38,798 bases of DNA from Caldimonas manganoxidans ATCC BAA-369 (GCF_000381125.1 NZ_KB905956.1:1-38798); one strand, 5' to 3'. Shown: positions 18,031 through 27,249, counted from the stretch's first letter. The notes: generated by a model not told the origin, from the letters alone. Numbers and translations are program-made.

Positions 18031-18816
18031 ATGCCCGAATCGTTTTACGCGCCGCCTCGGCTGAGCCGCCGTGTCTGGCCGGTGGTGCAGCGGAATTTGT
18101 TGGTTTGGCGCAAGCTGGCCGTGCCGAGTCTGCTGGGCAACATTGCCGAGCCGTTGATCGTGCTGGTGGCCTTTGGCTATGGCTTGGGCGCGTTGGTGGG
18201 CGAGGTGCAGGGCTTGCCTTACATCGTGTTTCTCGCCTCGGGCAGCATTTGCATGAGCACGATGTATGCGGCTTCTTTCGAAGCGCTGTACTCGGCCTTT
18301 TCACGCATGCATGTGCAAAAGACCTGGGACGGCATCATGAATGCCCCGGTGAGCTTGGACGACATCGTGTTCGCCGAGATGTTGTGGGCGGCGCTCAAAG
18401 CGTTGTTTTCGGCCGTGGCGATCGCCGCGGTGTTGATCGCGCTGAACATCAGCCGTGCACCGACCCTGCTGTTGGCGGTGCCCTTGCTGTTCGTGGTGGG
18501 GATCACGTTCGCCTCGGTGGCCTTGGTGTTCAATGCGTTGGCTCGCAACTACGATTTCTTCACGTACTACTTCACCCTGGTGCTCACGCCGATGACCTTC
18601 CTGTCCGGGGTGTATTTCCCGCTGGAGCAATTGCCGCCGGTGTTGCAGTCGGTGGCCAGGGTGTTGCCGCTGACGGCGGCGGTGGAGATCGTGCGCCCGT
18701 TGGTGGTGGGCCAGTGGCCGGCCGACTGGGGGCGGGCGCTGGCGGTGTTGGGCCTGTACGCCGCCGGGGGCTACTATGTGGCGCTGGTGATGACGCGCCG
18801 GCGCTTCTACCGTTGA
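18031..18816 (+). CDS. ABC-2 type exporter permease, NodJ-like
   Basis: This 261-aa inner-membrane protein has about six hydrophobic segments and the ABC-2 permease pattern. The N-terminal cytoplasmic part contains VWPVVQRNLLVWRKLAVPSL; the conserved late motif PMTFLSGVYFPLEQLPPVLQ precedes the last transmembrane segments. It pairs with the ATPase gene 21 bp upstream. The positively charged end (MTRRRFYR) is expected in the cytoplasm. Substrate unknown. Confidence 0.92.
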   Translation: MPESFYAPPRLSRRVWPVVQRNLLVWRKLAVPSLLGNIAEPLIVLVAFGYGLGALVGEVQGLPYIVFLASGSICMSTMYAASFEALYSAFSRMHVQKTWDGIMNAPVSLDDIVFAEMLWAALKALFSAVAIAAVLIALNISRAPTLLLAVPLLFVVGITFASVALVFNALARNYDFFTYYFTLVLTPMTFLSGVYFPLEQLPPVLQSVARVLPLTAAVEIVRPLVVGQWPADWGRALAVLGLYAAGGYYVALVMTRRRFYR

Positions 18817-18826
18817 GGGGTGGATC

Positions 18827-19171
18827 ATGGACGATATGGCTGCATCCGAGGTGCTGGTGGCGCTGAGCACGGCCCCCGATGAAGCCACGGCTCGCCGTCT
18901 GGCTCGGCAGCTGGTGGAGGAGTCTTTGGCGGCCTGCGTGAACCTGTTGGGCTCGGCGCAGTCCATTTATCGGTGGCAGGGGCAGGTGGAGGAGGCCGCC
19001 GAGTGGCTGATGTGGATCAAGACCACCCGCGAGGCTTGGCCGCGACTGAAGGAGCGCTTGTCGCAGTGGCACCCTTATGAGGTGCCGGAATTGCTCGCGC
19101 TGCAGGTGCAGGACGGTCATGCGCCGTACCTGGCCTGGGTGTTTGCCAACGTGAAAGGGGCCGATCGGTGA
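18827..19171 (+). CDS. cutA: Divalent cation tolerance protein CutA
   Basis: CutA1-family proteins (114 aa here) are small trimeric proteins with a ferredoxin-like fold. They were first linked to copper tolerance in E. coli, but their biochemical role is unsettled. The core motifs are visible: LAACVNLLGSAQSIYRWQGQ and HPYEVPELLALQV. The stop overlaps the dsbD GTG by four bases, and in E. coli too cutA precedes dsbD. An alternative start three codons later (MAASEV) is possible. Confidence 0.95.
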   Translation: MDDMAASEVLVALSTAPDEATARRLARQLVEESLAACVNLLGSAQSIYRWQGQVEEAAEWLMWIKTTREAWPRLKERLSQWHPYEVPELLALQVQDGHAPYLAWVFANVKGADR

Positions 19172-21075
19172 GGTCGATGGTGCGCCGTTGGATGCTGGCA
19201 CTGCTTGCGCTGGGCTGGGCATGGGCGGTGGGCGCCAGCCAAGAGGTGCTGGAGCCCGAACAAGCTTTTCGTCACAGCGCCAGACTGATCGACGAGCGCA
19301 CGCTGGCGTTGCGATTCGAGATTGCCGACGGCTACTACATGTACCGTGAGCAGTTTGCTTTCACGGCGCCAGCGGCCACGCTGGGGGCGGCGCGTCTGCC
19401 GTCTGGCCAGATCAAATACGACACCACGTTCCAGAAAGACGTCGAAACCTATCGGGGCGAGGTGCTGATCGAGCTGCCGGTGCAAGCCGCGCCGCCGGAG
19501 GGTTTTCGGCTGGTGGTGCGCAGCCAGGGATGTGCCGATCAGGGGCTGTGCTATCCGCCGATGGAACATGAGCACGAGGTGAGTTTGCGGGCCTTCGGAG
19601 CCGCGCAAGACCGCGTGCAGCTGCTGCGCATCGATGATCGGCCGGTGGGCGGGGCGCTGGGGGTGTTGTCGCAGGGCTGGTCGGTCTTGTGGGGCTCGGG
19701 GCCTCAGGCGGCGGCCTCGACAGCGGTGACGCCCGGCCCGGTGCCCGCAGGCGGGTCCACACCGGCGCAGCCTGCACGCATCGAGGCGGTGTTGGCCTCG
19801 GGACAGTGGTGGGCGGTGTTGGCGGTGTTTTGGGTCGCGGGGGTGCTGCTGTCGCTGACGCCGTGCGTGTTGCCGATGTTGCCCATTTTGTCGTCGCTCA
19901 TCGTTGGACAGGCCGATGCCACATCACGACCGGTGACCCGCGGGCGGGGGCTGGCGCTGGCAGCCAGCTATGCCTTGGGCATGGCCTTGGTTTACACGGC
20001 CCTGGGGGTGGCTGCGGGGTGGGCCGGCGAAGGGTTGGCCGCGCGCCTGCAGCAGCCTGAGGTGCTGGCGCTGTTTGCCGCGCTGCTGGTGGGCTTGGCA
20101 TTGTCGATGTTCGGCTTTTACGAACTGCAGCTGCCACGCGTTTGGCGTGAACGGCTCACCCAAGCCAGCGGGCGCACACGCGGCGGTCGGCTGGGAGGGG
20201 TGTTCGTGATGGGGGGGCTGTCTGCCTTGATCGTGAGCCCGTGCGTGGCCGCCCCCTTGGCTGCGGCGTTGGTCTACATCAGTCAGACGCGTGACGTGGT
20301 CTTGGGGGGGGCGGCGTTGTTCGCGCTGGCTGGGGGCATGAGCGTGCCGCTGCTGTTGCTGGGGGCTTCGGCTGGCCATTGGTTGCCACGCGCGGGGGCT
20401 TGGATGGAGCATGTCAAGCATTTCTTTGGTGTGCTGTTGTTGGCCTTGGCCCTGTGGATGCTGCAGTCGGTTTTGCCCGGGCCGGTGTCGATGCTGCTGT
20501 GGGGCGCGCTGCTGCTGGTGTCGGCCGTCTATCTGCGGGTGTTCGACAGCCTGCCTGCGGGGGCGCGTGGCTGGGCCCGCTTTTTCAAGGGCGTGGGGAT
20601 GGTGCTGGCGGTGTTGGGCGTGCTGCAATTGGTTGGTGCAGCCTCGGGCGGGAGCGATCCTTGGCAGCCGTTGCGTCATTGGGCCGCTCGCGTGGACACG
20701 CCGGCATCGACCGGGCTGCGCTTCCAGCGCGTGGCCAGTGTGGAGGAATTGGAGCGCATCGTGGCCACGGCCGGGCGGCCGGTGATGCTGGATTTCTATG
20801 CGGACTGGTGCGTGTCGTGCAAGGAGATGGAGGTCTGGACCTTCAAGGACCCGCGCGTGCAGTCGGCGCTGTCGGCCGCCTTGTTGCTGCAAGCCGATGT
20901 GACACGCAACAGCCCCCAAGACCGAGCCTTGTTGCGACGCTTCCGCTTGTTCGGGCCGCCGGGGATCGTGTTTTTCGATGCCCAGGGGCGCGAGGTGGAC
21001 GGGGCGCGGGTGATCGGCTTTCAGTCGCCCGAGCGGTTCTTGCAAAGCTTGGCCGCCGTGGGTTTGCGACCCTGA
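19168..21075 (+). CDS. dsbD: Thiol:disulfide interchange protein DsbD
   Basis: DsbD (635 aa) carries electrons from cytoplasmic thioredoxin to periplasmic DsbC, DsbG and cytochrome c maturation proteins. All three modules are present: a signal peptide and periplasmic alpha domain with C122 and C128 (SQGCADQGLCYPP), a membrane beta domain of about eight segments with C233 (LTPCVLP) and C359 (VSPCVAAPL), and a C-terminal thioredoxin domain with the CxxC pair C548/C551 (YADWCVSCKEME). Every cysteine needed for the relay is therefore intact. The start is GTG at 19168 overlapping the cutA stop; the downstream ATG at 19177 (MVRRWML) would also give a good signal peptide. Confidence 0.96.
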   Translation: MRSMVRRWMLALLALGWAWAVGASQEVLEPEQAFRHSARLIDERTLALRFEIADGYYMYREQFAFTAPAATLGAARLPSGQIKYDTTFQKDVETYRGEVLIELPVQAAPPEGFRLVVRSQGCADQGLCYPPMEHEHEVSLRAFGAAQDRVQLLRIDDRPVGGALGVLSQGWSVLWGSGPQAAASTAVTPGPVPAGGSTPAQPARIEAVLASGQWWAVLAVFWVAGVLLSLTPCVLPMLPILSSLIVGQADATSRPVTRGRGLALAASYALGMALVYTALGVAAGWAGEGLAARLQQPEVLALFAALLVGLALSMFGFYELQLPRVWRERLTQASGRTRGGRLGGVFVMGGLSALIVSPCVAAPLAAALVYISQTRDVVLGGAALFALAGGMSVPLLLLGASAGHWLPRAGAWMEHVKHFFGVLLLALALWMLQSVLPGPVSMLLWGALLLVSAVYLRVFDSLPAGARGWARFFKGVGMVLAVLGVLQLVGAASGGSDPWQPLRHWAARVDTPASTGLRFQRVASVEELERIVATAGRPVMLDFYADWCVSCKEMEVWTFKDPRVQSALSAALLLQADVTRNSPQDRALLRRFRLFGPPGIVFFDAQGREVDGARVIGFQSPERFLQSLAAVGLRP

Positions 21076-21081
21076 GTCATC

Positions 21082-21111
21082 TTGCGACGCAGCAAAATTC
21101 CGTGCTAGAAT
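21082..21111 (+). promoter_or_regulatory. Promoter of the tRNA-fMet gene
   Basis: TTGCGA (21082-21087) and TAGAAT (21106-21111) are separated by 18 bp. The tRNA begins 13 bp after the -10, so transcription would start only a few bases before the mature 5' end. Part of the region overlaps the segment just after the dsbD stop. Confidence 0.65.
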
Positions 21112-21123
21112 CTTAGCTTCTGA

Positions 21124-21201
<78 letters not shown>

Positions 21202-21262
21202 CACGCGACGACACACGAAAACCACAACAAACGAAAACGGCAAACAAAAATGGCAAAACGAG

Positions 21263-21297
21263 ACGCCAGCCCAAGCAGGCTGGCGTTTTTGTTTTTT
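21263..21297 (+). terminator. Intrinsic terminator after tRNA-fMet
   Basis: ACGCCAGCC (21263-21271) pairs with GGCTGGCGT (21278-21286) across a six-base loop and is followed by TTTTGTTTTTT. The A-rich sequence just upstream lets it work partly in the other direction, where it would face the end of the diguanylate cyclase gene 65 bp away. Confidence 0.9.
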
Positions 21298-21361
21298 GTC
21301 GATGTTTTCGTCGCTGTTTTCGTCGCGGGCCAGCTGGCGGGCTGGCTTGCCTCATCTTGCC

Positions 21362-22519
21362 TTACATGGCCATGACGCGGTTGCGGCCACTGCGCTTGCA
21401 AGCGTACAGCGCTTGGTCGGCGCGAATCAGGACCGTGTCGATGCGCTCGTCGGATGGGCGGGCACTGGTCAGGCCGATGCTGACCGTGACCGGCAAGGGG
21501 CCGGCGGTGGTGGACACAGGGGTGCTGGCGATCAGGTGGCATAGCCGTTGGCAGGCCCGTTGGGCGCCAGCGGCGTCGGTCGAGGGCATCAGCAGCAAGA
21601 ACTCCTCGCCGCCGTGGCGCGAGAGCCGGTCGTTGGGGCGCACGTGGGTTTGCAAGCGGTGCGCGACATGCTGCAAGACCTGGTCGCCCACGTCATGGCC
21701 ATGGGTGTCGTTGACGGCTTTGAAGTGATCGATGTCGATCAGGGCCACGGACATCGGGCTGCGGTGCCGTTGGAACCGCGACCATTCGTCGCGCAGGGCT
21801 TCGCCCATGGCCCGCCGGTTGAGCAGGCCGGTGAGCCCGTCGGTGCGTGACAGCGCATCGAGGCGGCGCATGACGCGCGCCATCAGCATGCCGCCATAGG
21901 CGAAGTTGATGAAGGCCGAGACGATCTGCGCAGCGTAGGCGAAGCTGGGGTGAGCCGCCGTGGTGGAGACGATGTCGGTGTCGGGGCTGGGGGCGAGCAG
22001 GACCCGCAGCGCGCGCAGACTCAGCAGCACGGCCATCAGCAAGGCGGTGCCATCGATGGCCCAGGCCAGACGCGCACCGAATTCGTGTTTCAGCGCATGG
22101 TGCACGGCCATGACGGAGCGCACGATGGTCCACACGACCACGGCGCTGACCACCACCACGCGCCACGGCGTGTGCTCAGATTCGGGGCCGATCCACAGGG
22201 ACGCTAGCACGGCGGCCAGGCCGACGAGGCGGCGCTCGCGGGTCTGATCTTCCAGTGCGAAAAACGCGGTGACGCCGCGCCACACCATCAGGTAGGAGGC
22301 GATCAGGCACAGGTTGGACCCCGTGACGCTCCACCACGGCTCGACCGAGCCGCGGCCGGCCATGAGCAACAAGGCGGCGGCATGGAAGCCGCAAAAGCCC
22401 ACGAAATGCCAGGCGGTGCGGCGGTGCTCGCGAAGGAGGGCCGCGACCATGGTCCAGCCCATGGCGTACAGGGCCTGGGTCAGACCGGTCGAGATGAACA
22501 GTGGGGCGATGGTCTCCAT
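21362..22519 (-). CDS. Membrane-bound diguanylate cyclase
   Basis: This 385-aa protein makes cyclic di-GMP from GTP. The N-terminal half (to about residue 210) has six or so hydrophobic segments and no recognised ligand-binding fold. The C-terminal GGDEF domain starts near LSRTDGLTGLLNRRAMGEAL. The active-site motif is GGEEF, an active variant, and an RPND I-site lies five residues before it, so product inhibition is expected. The ATG at 22519 gives a start METIAPLF leading straight into the first hydrophobic segment; an upstream TTG at 22609 would add 30 Pro/Lys-rich residues and is less likely. The gene diverges from the Crp-like regulator across 211 bp. Confidence 0.9.
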   Translation of the reverse strand: METIAPLFISTGLTQALYAMGWTMVAALLREHRRTAWHFVGFCGFHAAALLLMAGRGSVEPWWSVTGSNLCLIASYLMVWRGVTAFFALEDQTRERRLVGLAAVLASLWIGPESEHTPWRVVVVSAVVVWTIVRSVMAVHHALKHEFGARLAWAIDGTALLMAVLLSLRALRVLLAPSPDTDIVSTTAAHPSFAYAAQIVSAFINFAYGGMLMARVMRRLDALSRTDGLTGLLNRRAMGEALRDEWSRFQRHRSPMSVALIDIDHFKAVNDTHGHDVGDQVLQHVAHRLQTHVRPNDRLSRHGGEEFLLLMPSTDAAGAQRACQRLCHLIASTPVSTTAGPLPVTVSIGLTSARPSDERIDTVLIRADQALYACKRSGRNRVMAM

Positions 22520-22629
22520 CGGTCCGCCGGGTTTGGGCTTTGCGCTGGGTTGCCTTGGAGTATCGGCGCCTTCTGGCCGCTTTGAAGGGGGGATGGCACA
22601 AGAAGGCAAGATTTCGGCTCGAATCGTGA

Positions 22630-22658
22630 ATGACGGATTTCACGGCGCTTCGTACATT
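22630..22658 (+). promoter_or_regulatory. Possible promoter of the Crp/Fnr-like gene
   Basis: ATGACG (22630-22635) and TACATT (22653-22658), 17 bp apart, each match four of six consensus bases. They lie about 70 bp upstream of the chosen start. In such GC-rich sequence a match of this quality is only suggestive. Confidence 0.3.
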
Positions 22659-22730
22659 GAAGCCGATGCGTGGCCGCGCCGCCCGTGGCCTGTGGGCGCT
22701 GCGGCATGGATCGATGTCTGGGATGTGTCG

Positions 22731-23627
22731 ATGTCTGCCTTCGTGAGCTCCTGGTCTGCCTCGGTGCGCAGCCAGTCGTCGGACGCACGTCTTACGCCGT
22801 GGCGACCTGGCATGACGGCTGCCGATTTGCGTTTGGATGAGCTGGCCCGTCTGCAGGCCGGCGCGTGGTTCGGTGCTTTGTCGGAGTCCTTGCGCTGTGC
22901 GGTGCTGGCCCGCGCACGGGTGTTGGGCGTGGCTTCGGGCACCGTGCTGGCCCGGCGCAGCAGCGCGGCCACGGATTGGATCGGCGTGCTGCGCGGCGCG
23001 GTGCGCCTGGGGACGGTGCTGCGAGATGGGCGTCCGTTCACGCTCGACCTGGTGGGGCCGGGGCAGTGGTTCGGCGATATCGCGTTGATCGATGGCAAGC
23101 CCAATGACCTCGATGTGGTGGCCCAGGTGCCGTCGACTTTGTTGATGGTGTCGCAGACGGATTTGCGTCGTCTCACGGCGGATCATCCCGAGCTGCGCGA
23201 TGCCTTGATGATCTTGAATTGCCAGCGCCTGCGGCACATGTTCCGCCGCTTCGAGGAGCTGCACACGCTGCCTTTGGCGCAGCGGCTGGCGCGGCAGGTG
23301 TTGCGCCTGGCGCGTCAGTTCGGCCGTGTGGGCGAGCAGGAGGTGCGCATCGAGCTGCGCATCTCGCAGAGCGATCTGGCCGCGATGGTGGGGGGCAGCC
23401 GTCAGCGGGTGAATGCAGCCTTGCGTGAATTGCAGGCCTTGGGGCTGTTGCGGCTGGGCGAGGCGCGCTTGTCGGTGCTGGACATGGCCCGGCTGCAAAC
23501 CCTGGCCGACGCCGATGCGCAGTGGTGGATGGGATTGAGCCGGCGCGGTCGGGCGCGCGCGGCCAAGCCTGCACCGGCTGCGGCGGGGTTGGACGAGCTG
23601 GCTCGGAGGTGGGCAGGCGTGGGTTGA
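22731..23627 (+). CDS. Crp/Fnr-family transcriptional regulator
   Basis: The protein (298 aa from this start) has a cyclic-nucleotide-binding-like beta-barrel (about residues 50-150: VASGTVLARRSSAATDWIGV, GPGQWFGDIALIDGKPNDLD), a long dimerisation helix and a C-terminal Crp-type winged helix with recognition segment SQSDLAAMVGGSRQRVNAAL. No N-terminal cysteine cluster for an Fnr iron-sulfur centre is present, so oxygen sensing of the Fnr type is unlikely. The signal is unknown. The start is uncertain: ATG 22812 (MTAADLRLDELARLQ) is the other good candidate and would remove 27 poorly conserved residues. About 45 residues after the winged helix are Arg/Ala-rich. Confidence 0.85.
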   Translation: MSAFVSSWSASVRSQSSDARLTPWRPGMTAADLRLDELARLQAGAWFGALSESLRCAVLARARVLGVASGTVLARRSSAATDWIGVLRGAVRLGTVLRDGRPFTLDLVGPGQWFGDIALIDGKPNDLDVVAQVPSTLLMVSQTDLRRLTADHPELRDALMILNCQRLRHMFRRFEELHTLPLAQRLARQVLRLARQFGRVGEQEVRIELRISQSDLAAMVGGSRQRVNAALRELQALGLLRLGEARLSVLDMARLQTLADADAQWWMGLSRRGRARAAKPAPAAAGLDELARRWAGVG

Positions 23628-23752
23628 GGGGCATGGGGCGCCGTCGCAGGCGGCGATCGTTGGCCGAAGCATGTTAGGGTTCGGACTTGCGCGGCCAGGG
23701 TCGGATGCCGCCACGGGAGCCTTGTGCCTTGCCTGTCCGAGCCCCTTCGTCG

Positions 23753-24766
23753 ATGACCACGCCCACTTTGTCGATGGGCTATGTGCGGGCCCTCTTCGAG
23801 GCCAGTGGTGCCCGTGCAGCCGATGTGCAGGCGGCGTTGGAGGAGGCTGGTGTATCCGCCGGGCTGGTGCAGCACCTGAGCGCTCGCGTGACCGAGGCAC
23901 AGTTTGCGGCCTTGTATCGCGCTTTGGTGCGCCGTCTGGACGATGAGATGTTGCGGTTTTTTTCCAGACCGCTGCGGCCTGGCGCATTGAAGTTCACGTG
24001 TCTGAGCCTGCTGGACGCCCGCAATCTGCAGGTGGCTTTGCACCGCTGGTCTTTGTTCTTGCGTATGTTGCAGGACGATTTCCAACTGGCGGTGTCGGTG
24101 CAGGAAGGCTGGTGTCGCATCGCGATGCAACGCAATGCGGGCGCGCCCACGCCCGCACCGATTGCCGAAGAGTTGATGTTCAAACTCGTCCATGGCGTGA
24201 GTTCTTGGTTGGTGGGGCACAAGCTGCCCTTGGAGCGGGTGGATTTCGCTTTCGAGGCGCCTGCCTTTGCCGAGGACTATCAGCATTTGTATCCCGGTCC
24301 GGTGCGCTTTGGGCAGCCGCTGTCGGCCCTGTATCTGGATGCGAGCTGGCTGGAGCGACCGCTGCGGCGCAGCGCCCAGGAGTTGCCGGAGTTTTTGCGC
24401 CGTGCGCCTGAGGGCTGGATGTTCGCCGAGTTTCGTCACGGCCGGCTGGCCCAGCGGGTGCGCTCGCACCTGTCGGCGCATTTGCTGCAAGAAGGAAGCG
24501 TGCAGGCCACGGCGCATGCGCTGAACCTGTCGGTGCGCACCTTGCACCGTCGGCTGGCCGAGGAAGGCACGAGCTTTCAACGCATCAAGGACGAGCTGCG
24601 GCGTGATTTGGCGGTGTACAAGCTCACGCGCACGCGCCAGTCCATTGCGGCCATCGGCGCGGAGTTGGGGTTCGACAATGCGGCTTCTTTCCACCGGGCC
24701 TTCCGGCTGTGGACCGGGCAGACGCCCGGTGCCTACCGGGGCCGGGGCGTGTCGGCCCAGGAATGA
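23753..24766 (+). CDS. AraC-family transcriptional regulator
   Basis: This 337-aa protein has the layout of the OruR/ArgR-like AraC subgroup with an N-terminal arabinose-binding-like domain (about residues 20-205; segment LHRWSLFLRMLQDDFQLAV). Its C-terminal double helix-turn-helix covers VQATAHALNLSVRTLHRRL and IAAIGAELGFDNAASFHRAF, closing with [10 protein letters not shown]. The ATG at 23753 starts MTTPTLSMGYVRALFEASG; earlier in-frame codons give a Pro-rich non-conserved stretch. No adjacent catabolic gene suggests its target. Its last 34 bp overlap, tail to tail, the end of the lipoprotein gene on the other strand. Confidence 0.9.
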   Translation: MTTPTLSMGYVRALFEASGARAADVQAALEEAGVSAGLVQHLSARVTEAQFAALYRALVRRLDDEMLRFFSRPLRPGALKFTCLSLLDARNLQVALHRWSLFLRMLQDDFQLAVSVQEGWCRIAMQRNAGAPTPAPIAEELMFKLVHGVSSWLVGHKLPLERVDFAFEAPAFAEDYQHLYPGPVRFGQPLSALYLDASWLERPLRRSAQELPEFLRRAPEGWMFAEFRHGRLAQRVRSHLSAHLLQEGSVQATAHALNLSVRTLHRRLAEEGTSFQRIKDELRRDLAVYKLTRTRQSIAAIGAELGFDNAASFHRAFRLWTGQTPGAYRGRGVSAQE

Positions 24767-25629
24767 GAGGCCGGCTGCTCGCGGGCCAGGGCGCGCAGAT
24801 CGGCCTCCCAGTCACGCAGGCGCTGCTGGGCCGTGCGCCGTTGGGCCGTCGTGGTGAGGTTGTGCAGTCGGGCCAGCAGCTCACAGGCCTTGGAGTCTCG
24901 ATGCAGGCTGGACGTGGGGGCGTTCACCGCGCGCTGATACACGGCTTGCAGGGCGGCCAAGGTGTCGGGCCCTCCCGCGTGGCGCTCGCGCAGCTGCGCC
25001 AGGGTTTCCAGCAGGTCGGCTTGACGGCGTTGACGTTCGGCCCACCAGGCTTGCGGATCGAGTCCGGCTTCGGCGAGGGCCTGAGCGAGCTGGTGGCGCT
25101 GCGGGGCATCGAGCCGGCCGTAGAGTCGTTGGGCCCGCTGGACGGTTCGCTGGACTTGCGCCTGCAGTCGTTCGGCGGGGTCGTCGGGCAGGATGTCGCG
25201 GCGCAAGGCGTCGTCGTCGCGCTGCCATTGCTGCGCCAGGCGTGCGAGTTGGTCGGCCTGGAGCTCGCGGGCCAGCGGGGCCAGCAGGGGCAGGGCCTGC
25301 TGCCAGGCCGCATCGCGCCAGGCCGCCAGCTCGTGCAGCCAGCGGCAGGCTTGCGGCGCGGTCGCGTCTTGGAGCAGTTCCTGCTGGAGCCGGGCCAAGG
25401 CTGCGGCATAGCGAGGCAGCTCTTCGCGCCGATGCCATTCGAACCAGTGCGCGATCGCTTCACGCACCCTGGGGGCTTGCGCCGGCGTGAAACCGACCCA
25501 GCGGTCGAGCCGCCAGTACAGCAGGGTGGGGCCTTGCTCGTAGCTCAGACGCAGCAGGCTGCAGCCGCCCAGCAGCATCGCCAGCGCGAGCAGCAGCCCG
25601 ACGGATCGCCGACCGATAATGCGGGGCAT
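24733..25629 (-). CDS. DUF6279-like lipoprotein
   Basis: The product (298 aa) begins with a lipoprotein signal: [20 protein letters not shown] followed by the lipobox LGGC, so C23 would be lipidated. The mature part is helical and Arg/Gln/Leu-rich. It opens with a segment of the pattern [20 protein letters not shown] followed by an [17 protein letters not shown] stretch, which resembles DUF6279 lipoproteins of Pseudomonas and relatives; their function is unknown. The start at 25629 is only 25 bp from the glmU start on the opposite strand. The gene could be involved in envelope maintenance, but this is only an inference from its lipobox. Confidence 0.8.
   Translation of the reverse strand: MPRIIGRRSVGLLLALAMLLGGCSLLRLSYEQGPTLLYWRLDRWVGFTPAQAPRVREAIAHWFEWHRREELPRYAAALARLQQELLQDATAPQACRWLHELAAWRDAAWQQALPLLAPLARELQADQLARLAQQWQRDDDALRRDILPDDPAERLQAQVQRTVQRAQRLYGRLDAPQRHQLAQALAEAGLDPQAWWAERQRRQADLLETLAQLRERHAGGPDTLAALQAVYQRAVNAPTSSLHRDSKACELLARLHNLTTTAQRRTAQQRLRDWEADLRALAREQPASHSWADTPRPR
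25615..25620 (+). promoter_or_regulatory. Possible -10 of glmU inside the lipoprotein gene
   Basis: GATAAT at 25615-25620 is 35 bp upstream of the glmU ATG and matches five of six -10 bases. It lies within the first codons of the divergent lipoprotein gene. No clear -35 is seen at the right distance, so support is weak. Confidence 0.3.
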
Positions 25630-25654
25630 CGATTCGACACGAGCGAACCTTTCC

Positions 25655-27034
25655 ATGGCACTGAACGTCGTCATCATGGCCGCGGGGCAAGGCACCCGCA
25701 TGAAATCCTCGCTGCCCAAGGTCTTGCATCGGCTGGCGGGGCGAGCCCTATTGCAGCATGTGATCGACGCGGCTGCACGTTTGCAGCCGGATCGCCTCAT
25801 TGCCGTGGTGGGTCATGGGGCCGAGCAGGTGCGCTCGGCGATGGCGCAGGCGGCCGAGGGCCTGCGCTTCGTGCTGCAGCAGCCGCAGTTGGGCACCGGC
25901 CATGCGGTGCAGCAGGCGGTGCCGGAATTGCTCGAGCCAGGCACCACATTGATTCTCAATGGCGATGTGCCGTTGATCGAGGCGGAAACCGCGCGTGCCT
26001 TGGTGGCGGCCTGCGATGGACGCCGTCTGGCCTTGCTGACGGTGCATTTGGCCGATCCCACCGGCTACGGCCGCATCGTGCGTGAAGGGGCGGCGGTGCG
26101 TGCCATCGTGGAGCACAAGGATGCCAGCGCGTCGCAGCGGGAGATTCGAGAGGTGTACACCGGCATGATGGCCGCGCCGACGGCGCACCTGAAGCGCTGG
26201 CTGGCGCAACTGAACAACGACAACGCCCAGGGGGAGTACTACCTGACCGACGTGGTGGCCCTGGCGGTGGCCGAGGGCGTGGAGGTGGTGGCTGCCCACC
26301 CGGCCGATGAGATCGAGGTCTTGGGGGTCAACAGTGCGGCACAGCTGGCGGACCTGGAGCGCCGCTGGCAACGCCGCCAGGCCGAGCGCCTGATGGGCGA
26401 GGGGGTGCGTTTGGCCGACCCGGCCCGCTTCGATGTGCGTGGCCGCCTGAGCTGTGGGCGGGATGTGGAGATCGATGTCGGCTGTGTGTTCGAAGGGCGT
26501 GTGGTGCTGGGCGACGGCGTGCGCATCGGGCCGTATTGCGTGATTCGCAATGCCGAGATCGCCGCCGGCGCGGTGATCCATGCCTATACCCACATCGATG
26601 GGGACGCCCAGGGGGTGAAGGTGGGGGAGGCGGCGCTGGTGGGGCCGTTCGCTCGGCTGCGTCCAGGCACCGAGCTGGGGCCGCAGGTGCACATCGGCAA
26701 CTTCGTGGAGGTGAAGAACTCGACCTTGGCGCGTGGCGCCAAAGCCAATCACTTGGCGTATCTGGGCGATGCCACCGTGGGGGAGCGGGTGAACTACGGC
26801 GCCGGCAGCATCACCGCCAATTACGATGGCGCCAACAAGCACCGCACGGTGATCGGCAACGACGCGCATGTGGGGAGCAATTGCGTGCTGGTGGCGCCGA
26901 TGACCGTCGGTGAGGGGGCGACCATCGGGGCCGGCAGCACCTTGTCGAAGGATGCACCGGCAGGCCAGCTCACCGTGGCGCGCGCCAAGGCGGTGACGGT
27001 GGCGGGCTGGCAACGGCCGCGCAAAACCCCGTGA
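25655..27034 (+). CDS. glmU: Bifunctional GlcNAc-1-P uridyltransferase / GlcN-1-P acetyltransferase
   Basis: GlmU (459 aa) makes UDP-GlcNAc, the precursor of peptidoglycan and lipopolysaccharide. The N-terminal pyrophosphorylase domain has the nucleotide motif [18 protein letters not shown] (residues 8-25) and the metal-binding LNGDVPLI. From about residue 250 a left-handed beta-helix of hexapeptide repeats follows, including [20 protein letters not shown] and the acetyltransferase region [19 protein letters not shown]. The start at 25655 ([11 protein letters not shown]) matches the family; an upstream ATG-like start at 25619 is not conserved. glmS, for the first step of the pathway, lies 5.5 kb downstream in the same direction. 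Confidence 0.97.
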   Translation: MALNVVIMAAGQGTRMKSSLPKVLHRLAGRALLQHVIDAAARLQPDRLIAVVGHGAEQVRSAMAQAAEGLRFVLQQPQLGTGHAVQQAVPELLEPGTTLILNGDVPLIEAETARALVAACDGRRLALLTVHLADPTGYGRIVREGAAVRAIVEHKDASASQREIREVYTGMMAAPTAHLKRWLAQLNNDNAQGEYYLTDVVALAVAEGVEVVAAHPADEIEVLGVNSAAQLADLERRWQRRQAERLMGEGVRLADPARFDVRGRLSCGRDVEIDVGCVFEGRVVLGDGVRIGPYCVIRNAEIAAGAVIHAYTHIDGDAQGVKVGEAALVGPFARLRPGTELGPQVHIGNFVEVKNSTLARGAKANHLAYLGDATVGERVNYGAGSITANYDGANKHRTVIGNDAHVGSNCVLVAPMTVGEGATIGAGSTLSKDAPAGQLTVARAKAVTVAGWQRPRKTP

Positions 27035-27249
27035 GCGCCAAGCCGCCGATCGATACCAGCCGTTGCCCTTTGTGTGGCGGGCCCAACGGCTGCGCGATGG
27101 CCGCGCCGGCGCAGGCCCCGACGCCTTGTTGGTGCACCCGGGTGAGGTTCCGGGCCGAGACTTTGGCTCGCGTGCCGCAGCCCTTGCGCCGGCGGGCTTG
27201 CATTTGCTGCCGCTGCGCCGAGGTTCAGGACGAGGCGGGCGCCGACTGA
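27031..27249 (+). CDS. Small cysteine-rich CWC-family protein
   Basis: This 72-aa protein starts with GTG at 27031, overlapping the glmU stop by four bases. It contains [13 protein letters not shown], then the CWC triplet in [12 protein letters not shown] that names the family, and a second cluster CICCRCA near the end. The cysteines suggest metal binding (zinc or iron-sulfur), but no function is established. Its 3' end overlaps the end of zur on the opposite strand by 25 bp. Coupling to glmU suggests co-expression, not a shared role. Confidence 0.82.
   Translation: MSAKPPIDTSRCPLCGGPNGCAMAAPAQAPTPCWCTRVRFRAETLARVPQPLRRRACICCRCAEVQDEAGAD

Noticed and set aside
22176-23987. A 603-codon - strand frame across the diguanylate cyclase start and the Crp-like gene
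   Set aside because: It overlaps the recognised genes in another frame and has the low-complexity Arg/Pro/His/Gln make-up of a shadow.
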